Assembly: GCF_000332645.1 (NCBI RefSeq)
Contig: NZ_AMXN01000004.1
Location: 1-64,000 of the forward strand
Direction of reading: 5' to 3'
Length of the DNA stretch: 64,000 bases
DNA from: Bacillus inaquosorum KCTC 13429
GTDB lineage: Bacteria > Bacillota > Bacilli > Bacillales > Bacillaceae
The notes beneath the pieces are model-generated. The model was not told the DNA's origin, ran no database searches, and was given only the letters and a program-made list of their open reading frames with translations. The position numbers and the translations under genes are program-made. This document shows positions 18,738 to 28,653 of this stretch, in pieces; position 1 is the first letter of the stretch, and every line of letters begins with the position of its first letter.

Positions 18738-19433
18738 TTATGCACCCGCCACAGAATTGATTAAACCTGAAAAGAACGAAAATGCGACCAAAATCCCGAA
18801 AAGAACAATCACTGAAATCCATCCTGCTTTTTTTGAGATGCCGCCTGTTTTGTGAAGTCCGATTGCTAGTAATACATAGCTCCATATGCTGAATATCTCA
18901 AAGGTGTTCAACACACTGGCGAGAGCTCCGTCAGACGGAATAATTCCTGCCAATGACGTCATACTGTAAAGAGAGCTCGCATCAGTTGTAAAAGCAACGA
19001 TTCCATTAATCAATAATCCAAGGCTGCTAATCAAAGAGACAAATAGACCGAGAGAAAGCATTTTTTTGTATGACGTAACCCCGCCTGATATTTTCACACA
19101 GAGCCAATAAATAAGAGGGGCAATAAATAACGCTGCGATACCGCCTAAAATAGCCCCTGCCATTCCTCCAAATTTGGTTATGGTTGCGACAGTTTCAATT
19201 TGTTCAGCTGATAACCCTTGAGTGTCCCCGTTTTTCAAAAGCTCACTATAATCCGTACCGAGTGATTGCAACACCGCGCCAACGATGATAATCGCTGCAA
19301 CAATAAAAAGCGGTCCCCATACAGCCGGCCTTTCTCTTATTCTTTCAAATTGAACGGCCGGATTTGTGATCACTCCGAAAAGTGACGGCTTTTCAGTCAC
19401 CATTCCGCTGTTTTTTTCTACATTTGTTTCCAT
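18738..19433 (-). CDS. yknW: YknW, Yip1-domain membrane protein
   Basis: A 231-residue integral membrane protein with five hydrophobic segments (about 40-60, 90-115, 125-150, 170-190 and 205-228). It is needed for assembly of the YknXYZ complex in B. subtilis. It is the first gene of yknWXYZ, with AAGGAGGTTTTGGA before the ATG and a sigma-W promoter upstream. Confidence 0.92.
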   Translation of the reverse strand: METNVEKNSGMVTEKPSLFGVITNPAVQFERIRERPAVWGPLFIVAAIIIVGAVLQSLGTDYSELLKNGDTQGLSAEQIETVATITKFGGMAGAILGGIAALFIAPLIYWLCVKISGGVTSYKKMLSLGLFVSLISSLGLLINGIVAFTTDASSLYSMTSLAGIIPSDGALASVLNTFEIFSIWSYVLLAIGLHKTGGISKKAGWISVIVLFGILVAFSFFSGLINSVAGA

Positions 19434-19466
19434 TCCAAAACCTCCTTGAGAATATCTAACAGATCA

Positions 19467-19492
19467 TACGGGAGAAGTATCAAAAAGTTTCA
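19467..19492 (-). promoter_or_regulatory. sigma-W promoter of yknWXYZ
   Basis: TGAAAC (19492-19487) and CGTA (19470-19467) with a 16-base spacer match the sigma-W consensus exactly. This fits the known induction of the operon by envelope stress. Confidence 0.85.
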
Positions 19493-19512
19493 TGTTTTTC
19501 TAATAAAATTCG

Positions 19513-19541
19513 AAAAGCCTGCAGTATAACTGAAGGCTTTT
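19513..19541 (-). terminator. terminator downstream of yknV
   Basis: AAAAGCCT / AGGCTTTT stem lies between the yknV stop codon and the yknW promoter. Confidence 0.7.
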
Positions 19542-19545
19542 GCTC

Positions 19546-21360
19546 TTATTCTATCGCTGTACTGTATTGCGCTTTCACAAGCCCGGCATAGATGCCTCCT
19601 TTAGCGAGCAGCTGCTCATGGTTTCCTTCTTCCATTTTCCTGCCGTGATCAAGAACAATGATGCGGTCGGCGTCGCGGATCGTGGACAATCTGTGGGCGA
19701 TCATCACTGCTGTACGCCCTTTCAGCAACGTTTTCAAAGCTTGCTGAATTTTCACCTCCGTCTCTGTATCAATACTTGCCGTTGCTTCGTCGAGGATGAT
19801 AATAGCCGGATCGGCAAGCAATGCTCTTGCAAAGGAAATGAGCTGGCGCTGTCCGGCAGACAGTACGCTGCCCCTTTCCTCCACCTCTGTTTTGTATCCT
19901 TCTGCTAAACCAGATATAAACTCATCCGCTCCGACCGCTTGGGCAGCTTTCATCACCTCTTCGTCTGAAGCACCCGGCCGTCCAAAACGAATATTTTCCA
20001 TGATGGTCCCGGAGAAAATAAATGTATCTTGCAGCACAATGCTAATCTGAGAGCGCAAACTGGCAAGAGAAAGATCCTGAATCGGAATACCGTCTATTTT
20101 AATCGCGCCTCCCGTGGCATCATAAAAACGGCTGATTAAGTTGGCGATCGTCGTTTTCCCGCTTCCCGTATGCCCGACAAGCGCAAGCGTCGAGCCCGCC
20201 GGGATAGAGAAGGAAACAGCGTGAAGGGCTTTTCGTTTTTCATCATAGGAAAATTCAACCTCTTCAAAGCTGATCTCTCCATTTATCGTTTTCTTATGAA
20301 TGGCATCCGGCTTCTCCTTGACATTTGGCTGTTCGTCCAGAAACTCAAAAATCCGCTCTGATGATGCCATCCCCATTAACAGCTGGTTGTAGACCTGGCC
20401 CAGTCTCGAAATAGGTTCCCAAAACATGCCCAGATAGAAGGCAAAAGAAACGAAGACGCCAATCGTGATGGTTTCATTCATGATGAGTGTGGCGCCATAC
20501 CAAATTAAGACAGCTGTTCCAATCGCATTCGTCATTTCTACCAGAGGACGGAACATGGCATTTTTTCTTGTTGCTTCCTGCCAAGATTGATAGTTCTCGT
20601 GATTAACGCCGTCAAAATACGCCATGTTTTCTTCTTCCTGCGTAAATGCCTGTGTGACACGGATGCCCTGAATGCTTTCATTCAAATGAGAGTTTAGCTT
20701 CGATTGCTTTAGACGCACCGATTGCCAGGAGCGGCGTATTTTTTTCCTTAGACTTGTTGAAATAAAAAACATAATCGGCAGTGTCACCATGATGGCGATA
20801 GTCAGCTCAGGACTCAGCGTAAACAAAATGATAATAACGCCGGCCAAAAGCAGCAAGTCCGTCAATAAGTTGATGACTCCGCTTGTAAAGAGCTCCTGAA
20901 GAGAGTTAATATCATTCATAACCCTGACCAAGATCGACCCGGCCGACCGCTGATCAAAAAATCGGTGGGATAAGCGCTGCACATGGGTAAATAAATGCTG
21001 CCGCAAATCGTATATCACATGCTGGCCAAGCTGATTCATCCACCTGATTCTTAACACATTGGCGGCATAATTGAGGACATATAAACCGCTAATGATGAAA
21101 ATGAGCTGGATCAGCAGTCCCGAGTTTCTCGCTGTAATGGCTTGATCGAGAACATAAACGCCGATCAGAATAGGAATCACAAGCTTTACAGCAGTCCCAA
21201 TCAATACGGTGAGAAAGGAAAGCGGCAAAATTGTTTTTCGATATGGTTTGACATAGCTCAGCAGCCGCCACATTTGAGCCCAGTTAAACGGCTTTTCAAT
21301 GATTTCATCTGAAGAATAATAGAAACGCTCCAAAATCCCCTGTTTTTTTGCTTGTTTCAT
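19546..21360 (-). CDS. yknV: YknV, ABC exporter half-transporter
   Basis: A 604-residue type IV ABC exporter. Six membrane helices occupy about 25-320 and an ATPase domain the C-terminus, with Walker A GHTGSGKTT near 390, signature LSAGQRQL near 490 and Walker B IIILDEATASIDTE near 512. An 11-codon in-frame extension was rejected because GGGAGGG lies properly before 21360. It follows yknU by 10 bases and should form the heterodimer YknUV. The signature has Ala where canonical LSGGQ has Gly. Confidence 0.93.
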   Translation of the reverse strand: MKQAKKQGILERFYYSSDEIIEKPFNWAQMWRLLSYVKPYRKTILPLSFLTVLIGTAVKLVIPILIGVYVLDQAITARNSGLLIQLIFIISGLYVLNYAANVLRIRWMNQLGQHVIYDLRQHLFTHVQRLSHRFFDQRSAGSILVRVMNDINSLQELFTSGVINLLTDLLLLAGVIIILFTLSPELTIAIMVTLPIMFFISTSLRKKIRRSWQSVRLKQSKLNSHLNESIQGIRVTQAFTQEEENMAYFDGVNHENYQSWQEATRKNAMFRPLVEMTNAIGTAVLIWYGATLIMNETITIGVFVSFAFYLGMFWEPISRLGQVYNQLLMGMASSERIFEFLDEQPNVKEKPDAIHKKTINGEISFEEVEFSYDEKRKALHAVSFSIPAGSTLALVGHTGSGKTTIANLISRFYDATGGAIKIDGIPIQDLSLASLRSQISIVLQDTFIFSGTIMENIRFGRPGASDEEVMKAAQAVGADEFISGLAEGYKTEVEERGSVLSAGQRQLISFARALLADPAIIILDEATASIDTETEVKIQQALKTLLKGRTAVMIAHRLSTIRDADRIIVLDHGRKMEEGNHEQLLAKGGIYAGLVKAQYSTAIE

Positions 21361-21370
21361 ATGGCCCTCC

Positions 21371-23128
21371 CTATCCGACCTGATGCGGCTCATTGATCAA
21401 TTTGACATCACGGTATTGCAAATCGTAAATCTTTTTATAATAGCCGCCTTTTTCAAGAAGCTCTTGATGTGTTCCCCTTTCACAAATGCGCCCCTTATCA
21501 AAAACGAGAATTTCATCGGCGTGTTTCAGTGAAGAAATGCGGTGAGCGATGATAAAGGTTGTGCGGTTTTTCATGACTTCTTTTAAGGCAAGCTGTATGC
21601 TGTGCTCCGTTTGCATATCTACTGCACTTGTGGCGTCGTCCAATATTAAAATGCTCGGGTTCAAGCAAATGGCTCTCGCAATGGCAATACGCTGTTTCTG
21701 TCCGCCGGAAAGCCCCATTCCCCTCTCTCCCAGCATGGTGTCATATCCGTCAGGAAGCTCCATAATAAAGTCGTGAGCCTGCGCCCTTTTTGCGGCTTCG
21801 ATGATGTCTTCCATTGAGGCATCCGGCCTCCCGTACGAAATGTTTGCTCGAATCGTAGATGAAAACAGAAAAGATTCTTGAAGTACGACCCCGATATTGG
21901 AGCGAAGGGTTTTTAATGAATAATCTGTGAGGGGCTTGTGATCAATGGTAATCATTCCGCCAACAGGGCTGTAAAATCTGGTGAGGAGCTGTGTAACTGA
22001 GCTTTTGCCTGAACCTGTCGGGCCCAATAGTCCGATTACCTTCCCGCTGTTTGCCTCAAAGCTTACATTGCGCAGCGCGTTTGTTTGTTCTTTTCCGTAT
22101 GCAAGAGAAACATTTTTGAAATGGACATTGCCGGTTAATTTTTGTTTATGCAAAACATGAGCATGGTCTGTGATGTCTTCTTCTTTTTCCAGAATTTCCA
22201 GCAGGCGTTCACCTGACGCTTTTGCTTGAGAGAACATATTGATTACAAAACCTAAGTTCATAATCGGCCACATCATATAATTCACGAGGCTGAAAAAAGC
22301 GACAAGCTCGCCGGGATTAAGCTGATTTTGCATGACCAAGTAGCCGCCATATGAGAGGAGAGCTACAATACAAATATTACCGATGAACTCCATTAAAGGG
22401 AAATACGCAGACCAAATGGATGATGTTTGTAAATACTGTGCCCTGTATTCCGCATTAGCCTTATTAAAAGTGCTGATCTGAAAATCTTCTCTGGAAAGAG
22501 ATTTCACCGTATTGATGCCGCTGATATTTTCCTGAACTTTTGTATTGAGTGTTGCAAACGATTTGCGGATGCCTCTAAAGGCCGGATGGACCCTTTTGTC
22601 AAACTGATATACAGCAACAGCGAGAAATGGCAGAACAGCTATTGTTACAAGCGTAAGTGGAACAGAATAGTAAAACATGACCGACAGGCTGATGGCGACC
22701 AGCAGGACGAATCGAATGAGCTCAGCGAGACCGTATGATAAGAAAAAACGAAGCCCTTCAACATCAGCTGTCAGCCTGGACATCAAATCACCTGTTTTCG
22801 CGTTATCATAATAAGAAAAAGAAAGCCGCTGCAGTTTTTCATAGAGGCCATTTCTCAGCCGATAAACGGATTTGATCCCGAACATATCACCTAAATATTG
22901 GTGAAAAAAAGTGGCGGTTCCTTTCATGGCCATTACCGCAATAAATCCTAAACTGACCCATGCTGCAAGCTGATACTGCCTCCCCAGCACGATTTCATCA
23001 ATCGTAATTTGCAGGATAATCGGGTAAACGACAGTAATCGCAGTCATCAAAAGCATGGCGAGAAGCGACCACATAAACACCTTTCTGTACGGCCAATAAA
23101 ACATTTTTAATCTTTTAAATGTCTCCAT
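21371..23128 (-). CDS. yknU: YknU, ABC exporter half-transporter
   Basis: A 585-residue partner of YknV. Six helices are followed by an ATPase with Walker A GPTGSGKSS near 372, signature LSGGQKQR near 475 and Walker B ILILDDATSAVDMQ near 496. Walker B ends in Asp-Asp instead of Asp-Glu, so the catalytic glutamate is replaced by aspartate. That makes one nucleotide site degenerate, as in heterodimeric exporters such as BmrCD or TM287/288. AAAGGTG lies 8 bases before the ATG. Substrate unknown. Confidence 0.93.
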   Translation of the reverse strand: METFKRLKMFYWPYRKVFMWSLLAMLLMTAITVVYPIILQITIDEIVLGRQYQLAAWVSLGFIAVMAMKGTATFFHQYLGDMFGIKSVYRLRNGLYEKLQRLSFSYYDNAKTGDLMSRLTADVEGLRFFLSYGLAELIRFVLLVAISLSVMFYYSVPLTLVTIAVLPFLAVAVYQFDKRVHPAFRGIRKSFATLNTKVQENISGINTVKSLSREDFQISTFNKANAEYRAQYLQTSSIWSAYFPLMEFIGNICIVALLSYGGYLVMQNQLNPGELVAFFSLVNYMMWPIMNLGFVINMFSQAKASGERLLEILEKEEDITDHAHVLHKQKLTGNVHFKNVSLAYGKEQTNALRNVSFEANSGKVIGLLGPTGSGKSSVTQLLTRFYSPVGGMITIDHKPLTDYSLKTLRSNIGVVLQESFLFSSTIRANISYGRPDASMEDIIEAAKRAQAHDFIMELPDGYDTMLGERGMGLSGGQKQRIAIARAICLNPSILILDDATSAVDMQTEHSIQLALKEVMKNRTTFIIAHRISSLKHADEILVFDKGRICERGTHQELLEKGGYYKKIYDLQYRDVKLINEPHQVG

Positions 23129-23318
23129 ATCCAGCACCTTTCTCGTTTATATCTTCTTTACTATATCGATACCCGAAATAAATTTCTATTGTTTTTCAAA
23201 AATTCAGTCTAATGTTGGAGTGAGTCTCTTACTTTATAGGGAGTCCCTTATGTAAAATAAACGCTTACAGAAAATCATTGTATGCTGGGAGTACTTGGGG
23301 ATATGCGAATGAAGCACA

Positions 23319-23351
23319 AAAAAACCGGACGGCTGAGTGCCGTCCGGTTTT
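23319..23351 (-). terminator. terminator downstream of moaD
   Basis: AAAACCGGACGGC / GCCGTCCGGTTTT, a strong stem with a 5-base loop at the end of the molybdopterin operon. Confidence 0.85.
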
Positions 23352-23584
23352 CATCCACCGCTGACCGGCGGAATGATGGCTACCGTGTCACCTGAAGATA
23401 CAGAAGTATTTTCCTTTACATAGCTTTCATTAACAGCAATCATAGCTGTATCAATGGATGCAAGGCCGTATTGTTCTTTTAGATTCGCTTTTATTTCGTC
23501 TGTAGTTGCTTGTTCCATATCTATTTCCAATGCTTGTTTGCCAGCCTGTTCAGCAAGCCCTGCAAATAAAAGAATTTTAATCAT
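23351..23584 (-). CDS. moaD: molybdopterin synthase small subunit MoaD
   Basis: A 77-residue ubiquitin-fold sulfur carrier ending in the required Gly-Gly (PPVSGG). Its thiocarboxylate donates sulfur to precursor Z in molybdopterin formation. The start overlaps the moaE stop by 8 bases. It is the last gene of the cluster. Confidence 0.95.
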   Translation of the reverse strand: MIKILLFAGLAEQAGKQALEIDMEQATTDEIKANLKEQYGLASIDTAMIAVNESYVKENTSVSSGDTVAIIPPVSGG

Positions 23585-24050
23585 GCTGCTCTCCCCCGCT
23601 TAGATCTGGTTTTCCGTTCGGATAAGCTGTTGTTTCAAGCTGATCGCCGATCCATTGCTCACCGTCTTCCCAAATTTCTTTTTTCCAAATCGGCACAATC
23701 TGTTTAATTCGTTCGATCGCATACTCATTGGCTTCATAAGCAGCTTTTCGATGGGGAGATGATACAGCGATCACTACCGCTGCTTCACCGATATCCAGCA
23801 CACCTATACGGTGCGTGATCGCAGCTGAAGCACCTTCCCATTTTTCTTCGATTTCAGCGCCGATTTGAGCCAGCATTTGTACGGCCATCGGTTCATATGC
23901 CTCATATTCCAGCCGAACCGTTCTTTTTCCGTTTGTCCATTCCCGAACCGTGCCAATAAATGTCGTAATTGCCCCTGCTTCCCGTTTCTCCACTTTTTTG
24001 ATAATGTCTTCAGTAATAATAGGTGTTTTCGTGATCTCAAACCGTTCCAT
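23577..24050 (-). CDS. moaE: molybdopterin synthase large subunit MoaE
   Basis: A 157-residue catalytic subunit that joins two MoaD sulfurs to precursor Z. It shows the conserved [11 protein letters not shown] segment (25-35), the [10 protein letters not shown] segment and the RKAAYEA...K active-site region near 105-125. The ATG overlaps the mobB stop (TAATG). Confidence 0.95.
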   Translation of the reverse strand: MERFEITKTPIITEDIIKKVEKREAGAITTFIGTVREWTNGKRTVRLEYEAYEPMAVQMLAQIGAEIEEKWEGASAAITHRIGVLDIGEAAVVIAVSSPHRKAAYEANEYAIERIKQIVPIWKKEIWEDGEQWIGDQLETTAYPNGKPDLSGGEQHD

Positions 24051-24571
24051 TATGCAGATTCCCCCTTCAGCTGTGAAAGCACAAAATCCACGGCAACCGG
24101 ATCATCCGCATGAAAAACGGGTAATCCCTGATGCTCTATCATATGCTCTTTTTTTCTATAGATGATGGCGATTGTATTTACTGCCTGCAGCGCTTCTAGA
24201 TCTTCCTCTTTGCTTAGTATAACCACTTTAGGATAAGGGGCTTTTTTAAAGCCTTCAATCAGAAGGCAGTCTGTTTCTAAAAACCGATATAACTCAATCA
24301 GCCGCGGCAAATCCCAATTGCGGCGGGCTGTCAGCTGTAACACACCAGCACCTTCTACTGCTGTCACATCAGCACCTGCCGCTTGATAACGGTCAGTGTC
24401 TTTTCCTTCAGTGAACGTTTGCGGTTCACCGCCATGACCGTGATGCTTCAGGCAGCCTAATTTGAGCCCCTGTTCAAAGGCTTTTTCAAGGATGCGCTCG
24501 ATAAATGTTGTTTTCCCGCTGTTTTGAAATCCTACAACTTGGACGATCGGGAAAGGACGGACCAAGGCCAT
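24050..24571 (-). CDS. mobB: MobB, molybdopterin-guanine dinucleotide synthesis protein
   Basis: A 173-residue P-loop GTP-binding protein with Walker A GFQNSGKTT near residues 14-22. It assists MobA in guanylylation of molybdenum cofactor but is not essential in the family. It overlaps moeA by 40 bases, consistent with coupled translation. Confidence 0.93.
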   Translation of the reverse strand: MALVRPFPIVQVVGFQNSGKTTFIERILEKAFEQGLKLGCLKHHGHGGEPQTFTEGKDTDRYQAAGADVTAVEGAGVLQLTARRNWDLPRLIELYRFLETDCLLIEGFKKAPYPKVVILSKEEDLEALQAVNTIAIIYRKKEHMIEHQGLPVFHADDPVAVDFVLSQLKGESA

Positions 24572-25824
24572 TCACTTCCATTCTCTTCTCTGATGAGCAG
24601 CACTTGAACCGTTCTGCCTGATTCATATCCTCTCGTGCCGCCCGGCAGGATAATAAACGCATTTGCTTCTGCAAGTGACGTGACGGAGCTGGACTTATCT
24701 AATCCGACGGGTTCCGCCAACAGCTTTCCCTCCTGATGATATACGAAAGCACGAACAAATCGGGTAAAGGGGTTCGGCTTTGGAAAATCCTTAGTCAAAA
24801 CAGCTTCCGCACAAATCGAATGAGGTTTTTCATTGAGAAGCCATGTCTGGATCATCGGTTTGACAAACAGTTCAAAGCCGACATAGCATGCCGACGGATT
24901 ACCCGACAGGCCAAACAGCAGCATTTCGTTTGCATGCGCCACCGTCGTCACGCTGCCCGGTCGCATGGCAACTTTATTAAAGAGCACGTCCGCTCCGAGT
25001 TTTTCATAGATCGCAGGCAAAAAGTCAAAATCACCAACCGACACACCGCCAGTTGTAATCAGAAAATCAACCTTTTTCATCGCTTCTTTGACCGCGGCAA
25101 AGCTTTTATCCAGATCATCAGAAATTTTCCCTAAATAAAGCGGTGATGCGCCTGCTTCTATTACTTGCGCATACACCATACTGGCATTGCTGTTGCGGAT
25201 TTTCCCCGGCTCCAGCGGATCACTGACATTCAGCAATTCGGTACCGGTTGCGATAATCCCGACAACAGGCTTTCTCACGACAGGCACAGATGCGTATCCG
25301 AACGTTGCCAAAAGCGCAGTCACTCCTGGTGTCACTCGGGTGCCCTTTCTCAATAAAACACTCCCTTTTTGAGCGTCTTCACCTGTTTTTGAAATATTAT
25401 CCCCTGGCTGAAAACGGCGTTTTAAAGACATAAACGCCTTCCCATTCTTCTCAAAGGGTTGAGTCAGCTCAATCATGACGACAGCATCAGCCCCTTCAGG
25501 GATTTGCGCGCCAGTCATAATCCGCACGGCCTCAAACGGGCCAAGTTCTTTTTCAGATACAGCCCCCGCTCCGATATGGTCAATGACTTCAAACCGAACC
25601 GGGTTCTCACGTGAAGCTTCAGCCGTATCGCACGCTCTGACGGCAAAACCGTCGTATGGTGAACGGTCAAATGCGGGTACGTGGTGATCTGCTGTTACGT
25701 CTTCAGCTAAAAATCGATGAAGGCTGTCTTCAAGCGCCACCCATTCTGTTTCCCCTTGTTTTTGAAAATGGCAGACACGCCGAACTGCCTCGTCTACCGG
25801 TATCGGTGTTCTTTTCTCCAGCAT
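24532..25824 (-). CDS. moeA: molybdopterin molybdenumtransferase MoeA
   Basis: A 430-residue enzyme that inserts molybdate into adenylylated molybdopterin. It has the four-domain MoeA layout: an N-terminal SPYDGFAVR motif (56-64), the MPT-binding domain with TTGGVSVGDFDF near 256-267, and a C-terminal barrel. It starts after moeB within the same transcription unit. Confidence 0.95.
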   Translation of the reverse strand: MLEKRTPIPVDEAVRRVCHFQKQGETEWVALEDSLHRFLAEDVTADHHVPAFDRSPYDGFAVRACDTAEASRENPVRFEVIDHIGAGAVSEKELGPFEAVRIMTGAQIPEGADAVVMIELTQPFEKNGKAFMSLKRRFQPGDNISKTGEDAQKGSVLLRKGTRVTPGVTALLATFGYASVPVVRKPVVGIIATGTELLNVSDPLEPGKIRNSNASMVYAQVIEAGASPLYLGKISDDLDKSFAAVKEAMKKVDFLITTGGVSVGDFDFLPAIYEKLGADVLFNKVAMRPGSVTTVAHANEMLLFGLSGNPSACYVGFELFVKPMIQTWLLNEKPHSICAEAVLTKDFPKPNPFTRFVRAFVYHQEGKLLAEPVGLDKSSSVTSLAEANAFIILPGGTRGYESGRTVQVLLIREENGSEWPWSVLSRSSKL

Positions 25825-25841
25825 TCTGACCCCTCCAGTTG

Positions 25842-26861
25842 TTACAATCCAATTACTCTTGCCAACACGGAATTGGCTTCTTTCACATCATTTGTTCCAT
25901 GCACCAGTGCACGTCCGTCATTGAAGATGACGATTCTGAAATCCTCGTAAAAAATATGCAGCAAAAACGCATTGGCCTCGACCTTGCCAATTGTTTTCAG
26001 CCGCTTGATGAGCTCCTGTTTCGGAATTCTTTTTAATGACTCCGACCTTACCTGAACTGTATCACGGCCGCACAGTACAGCGGCTTTTGGTGTGTTCCAG
26101 TCTTGGAGATAAGGATAAACCGCATGTGTTCCGCAAGACGGGCAATCCTCACGGCGTACATGATTAACGTTAATCTTCATATGCGAGTTGTTCCAGACAT
26201 CGAATGTCACAAAACCGCGCTGTATCGCGTCTGTTTGGCCGGTTAGCAGCTTTAAAGCCTCAGCCTGCTGATAGGCAGAAACGATATGCACAGCGGGCGG
26301 AATGATGCCAGCAGTATCACACGTCGCCCCCCCGACAGGAATTTGCTCAAACAAACAAGATAGACAAGGGGTTTCTCCCGGAATAATCGTCATGAACATC
26401 CCTTGGCTGCTTACACAAGCGCCATAGACCCACGGTGTCTTTGTTTTCTGGGCAAGATCGTTTATCAGCATGCGGGTTTCAAAATTATCTGTCGCGTCGA
26501 TCACGACATCTGCTTTTTCAATCAGCGGTTCAAGCGTTTCGGCCGTTCCTTCGGCAACATGGGCCTCAATATGTATTCCGCTGTTAATCACTGAGAGATG
26601 CTCTTTGGCAGCCATGGCTTTCGGCATGCGGAGCTTGGCATCGCTTTCTGTATAAAGCTGCTGCCTCTGCAGATTGCTCCACTCCACATAGTCACGGTCA
26701 ATAATGGTAATGGTGCCGACTCCCGCTCTCGCAAGCCCTTCAGCTCCTGCAGTGCCAAGCGCCCCTGCTCCGACAACCAGGACATGGCTGTCTCCCAGTC
26801 TTTTCTGGCCCTTTTCCCCTATTTGTTTAAATCTGATTTGCCGTGAATAACGCTCCTCCAT
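25842..26861 (-). CDS. moeB: MoeB/ThiF-type adenylyltransferase
   Basis: A 339-residue E1-like enzyme expected to adenylate the MoaD C-terminus (or ThiS). It has the ATP loop [11 protein letters not shown] (residues 32-42), the [13 protein letters not shown] segment, and the Cys pair CPSC near 240 that would bind zinc. A preceding TTG codon could also initiate; the ATG gives the usual length. AAGGAG is upstream. The C-terminal ~90 residues look like a reduced rhodanese-type domain without an obvious active-site Cys. Confidence 0.9.
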   Translation of the reverse strand: MEERYSRQIRFKQIGEKGQKRLGDSHVLVVGAGALGTAGAEGLARAGVGTITIIDRDYVEWSNLQRQQLYTESDAKLRMPKAMAAKEHLSVINSGIHIEAHVAEGTAETLEPLIEKADVVIDATDNFETRMLINDLAQKTKTPWVYGACVSSQGMFMTIIPGETPCLSCLFEQIPVGGATCDTAGIIPPAVHIVSAYQQAEALKLLTGQTDAIQRGFVTFDVWNNSHMKINVNHVRREDCPSCGTHAVYPYLQDWNTPKAAVLCGRDTVQVRSESLKRIPKQELIKRLKTIGKVEANAFLLHIFYEDFRIVIFNDGRALVHGTNDVKEANSVLARVIGL

Positions 26862-26911
26862 CAAACCTGTTCTCCTTATCTTTTATGTCATCTTAACATG
26901 TTTTTGCCCCA

Positions 26912-27511
26912 TCAGTCCCACCTGAAGGAGTCCGTTTTTTCTTCCAAACAGTTAAAATCCTCACGTGTATTAACGTTGATAAACTCAGCCGGATTTGCCC
27001 CAATTTCTTCAGCGTGTACGTAACAAACCGAAATTCGATCTAACAAATCTGAAATTCTTAATCTCTTCTCAGAAAGCTGATCATATAGAATGGGCATGAT
27101 TCTTTTATGGTAAATTGCAATCAATGGCTGCTCCCGTCCGTCTGAAATCGGGACGACTGCGTCCGTACCGACAGTCATCAGACGCTTGAGCTCCAGCATC
27201 GTCCTTCTTTGTATCAGCGGCGTGTCACAGGAAAGAACAGTATAAAGATCACCGTCTGTCTTTTTAAAAGCGGTATATATACCAGCCAATGGCCCCATGC
27301 CTTGAAAAGGCTCAGCATCTTGATACACTTCATTTTCACCGTTTTCTTGAAATCTATCAATAAACTCAGGACGGCTGATGATAACCATATGTTCTCCAAG
27401 CGCCCTTTTGGCCCATTCGTAAAACATCTGGCCCTTCCATTTCACAAACGCCTTCGGTTCTCCGAAGCGCCGTGAGGCTCCCCCTGCCAGCAGTACGTTT
27501 ATATGCTCCAT
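26912..27511 (-). CDS. mobA: molybdenum cofactor guanylyltransferase MobA
   Basis: A 199-residue nucleotidyltransferase that attaches GMP to molybdenum cofactor. The N-terminal motif LLAGGASRRFGEPKAF (residues 7-22) and VLSCDTPLI near 95 are diagnostic. It is the promoter-proximal gene of mobA-moeB-moeA-mobB-moaE-moaD, with GAGGTGA before the ATG. Confidence 0.95.
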   Translation of the reverse strand: MEHINVLLAGGASRRFGEPKAFVKWKGQMFYEWAKRALGEHMVIISRPEFIDRFQENGENEVYQDAEPFQGMGPLAGIYTAFKKTDGDLYTVLSCDTPLIQRRTMLELKRLMTVGTDAVVPISDGREQPLIAIYHKRIMPILYDQLSEKRLRISDLLDRISVCYVHAEEIGANPAEFINVNTREDFNCLEEKTDSFRWD

Positions 27512-27587
27512 GTCATCTCACCTCTAGTTCGTTAAAAGCATAGCAAAAGCAAAGCCCCGACGCCACTGCTTGTCTGTTTATTAAAGA

Positions 27588-27616
27588 GGAATAGCTGTTC
27601 AGTATTTGCATATTGT
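27588..27616 (+). promoter_or_regulatory. possible sigma-E promoter of yknT
   Basis: CATATTGT (27609-27616) resembles the sigma-E -10 element CATACANT, with a GAATAG-like -35 about 13 bases upstream. yknT is known as a sigma-E gene; the motif match is moderate. Confidence 0.4.
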
Positions 27617-27646
27617 AGTGTTAACATCATGAGGGAGATGGTTCGA

Positions 27647-28612
27647 ATGAAAAGATCAGGTCCTTTTTTCCACGACGTGTCTCAGGAGAACCTTTACTTA
27701 AAATCAGAGCTTTCAAGGTGCCATAAGCTGATTGCCGAACTTGAAGCAAGCTACTTCCATCAGAAAAATAACAAACTGCTCAAAGAAAATAACGATATGA
27801 AAGAAAAACTCCAGCAGCTGTCTGCCGAATTAACAAACATGTCAACGAAAGAAAAACACGCCTCCCATACCAGCCATACCCTGCACCAAATAAGAGCTGA
27901 ACTGCTTGATAAAATCGTTGCTTTGCAGGAGCTACTTTCTGCTGAAACCTACAAACGCAAAGCCGAAATCCAAGAAAAACATAAACTTCATATCGCTAAA
28001 ATTAAAATTGAAGAAGAAAATAAACATCTGCATCAACGAATCAGCCATCTTCAGGCCTCTATTGAGCAGAAACAGAACTCACTGCTTCAAGCAAAACAGC
28101 AAACCGAAATGATAAAAGCCGAAAACGGCCGTCTAAAAGAGCAAATGGTAGAAAAAGAATATCAGCTAAAACATATCAAAATAGAAGTTGATCATATGAA
28201 AGACCGAATCATAGAAACGAAAGAAAGGCTGCTCGAAATAGAAAAAATGAAAGAAAAATTATTTCACGAAACTATTATATCGTATAAACGGCAGCTTGAT
28301 GAAAGCGATGCCTGGATTGCTTCTCATTTTGCCGATATTGATGGCGGCACGAAACAAACAGAAAAAACGGAAGAAGAAGCTCCAGCGGTCTACGCGCAGC
28401 CAAATCATGTAGAAACCATACTTGAAGATGTCACCAAACAGATACATGCACTTCAAAAACAGCTCGTCCGCGCTCAATCATCAGACCAGTCCATGAGTCA
28501 TACAATCGAAGAGCTGAAAAGCAGAGCCGCTGAGGAAAAACCTTATCAAAAGTGGGTATATAAGCTCAATCTTGAAAAAGAAAACAAACCTTCACAGAAA
28601 AAAACTCAATAA
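27647..28612 (+). CDS. yknT: YknT (Cse15), mother-cell sporulation protein, coiled coil
   Basis: A 321-residue protein that is almost entirely charged coiled coil from about residue 25 to 215, with a second helical stretch at 250-310. It has no signal peptide and no membrane segment. In B. subtilis it is a sigma-E-controlled gene of unknown mechanism. The ATG at 27647 is preferred over the in-frame ATG at 27629 because GAGGGAGATGG lies at proper distance. It is transcribed divergently from mobA and convergently with rok. Confidence 0.88.
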   Translation: MKRSGPFFHDVSQENLYLKSELSRCHKLIAELEASYFHQKNNKLLKENNDMKEKLQQLSAELTNMSTKEKHASHTSHTLHQIRAELLDKIVALQELLSAETYKRKAEIQEKHKLHIAKIKIEEENKHLHQRISHLQASIEQKQNSLLQAKQQTEMIKAENGRLKEQMVEKEYQLKHIKIEVDHMKDRIIETKERLLEIEKMKEKLFHETIISYKRQLDESDAWIASHFADIDGGTKQTEKTEEEAPAVYAQPNHVETILEDVTKQIHALQKQLVRAQSSDQSMSHTIEELKSRAAEEKPYQKWVYKLNLEKENKPSQKKTQ

Positions 28613-28646
28613 AAAACTGCTTGAGCACTACGCCAAGCAGTTTTTC
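28612..28646. terminator. terminator between convergent yknT and rok
   Basis: AAAAAACTGCTTG / CAAGCAGTTTTT hairpin with U tracts in both directions. Confidence 0.85.
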
Positions 28647-28653
28647 TGTATGT

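Noticed and set aside
23262..23275. cre-like sequence TGTAAGCGTTTATT upstream of yknU
   Set aside because: It misses the last two conserved positions of the cre consensus and no clear yknU promoter could be placed beside it.
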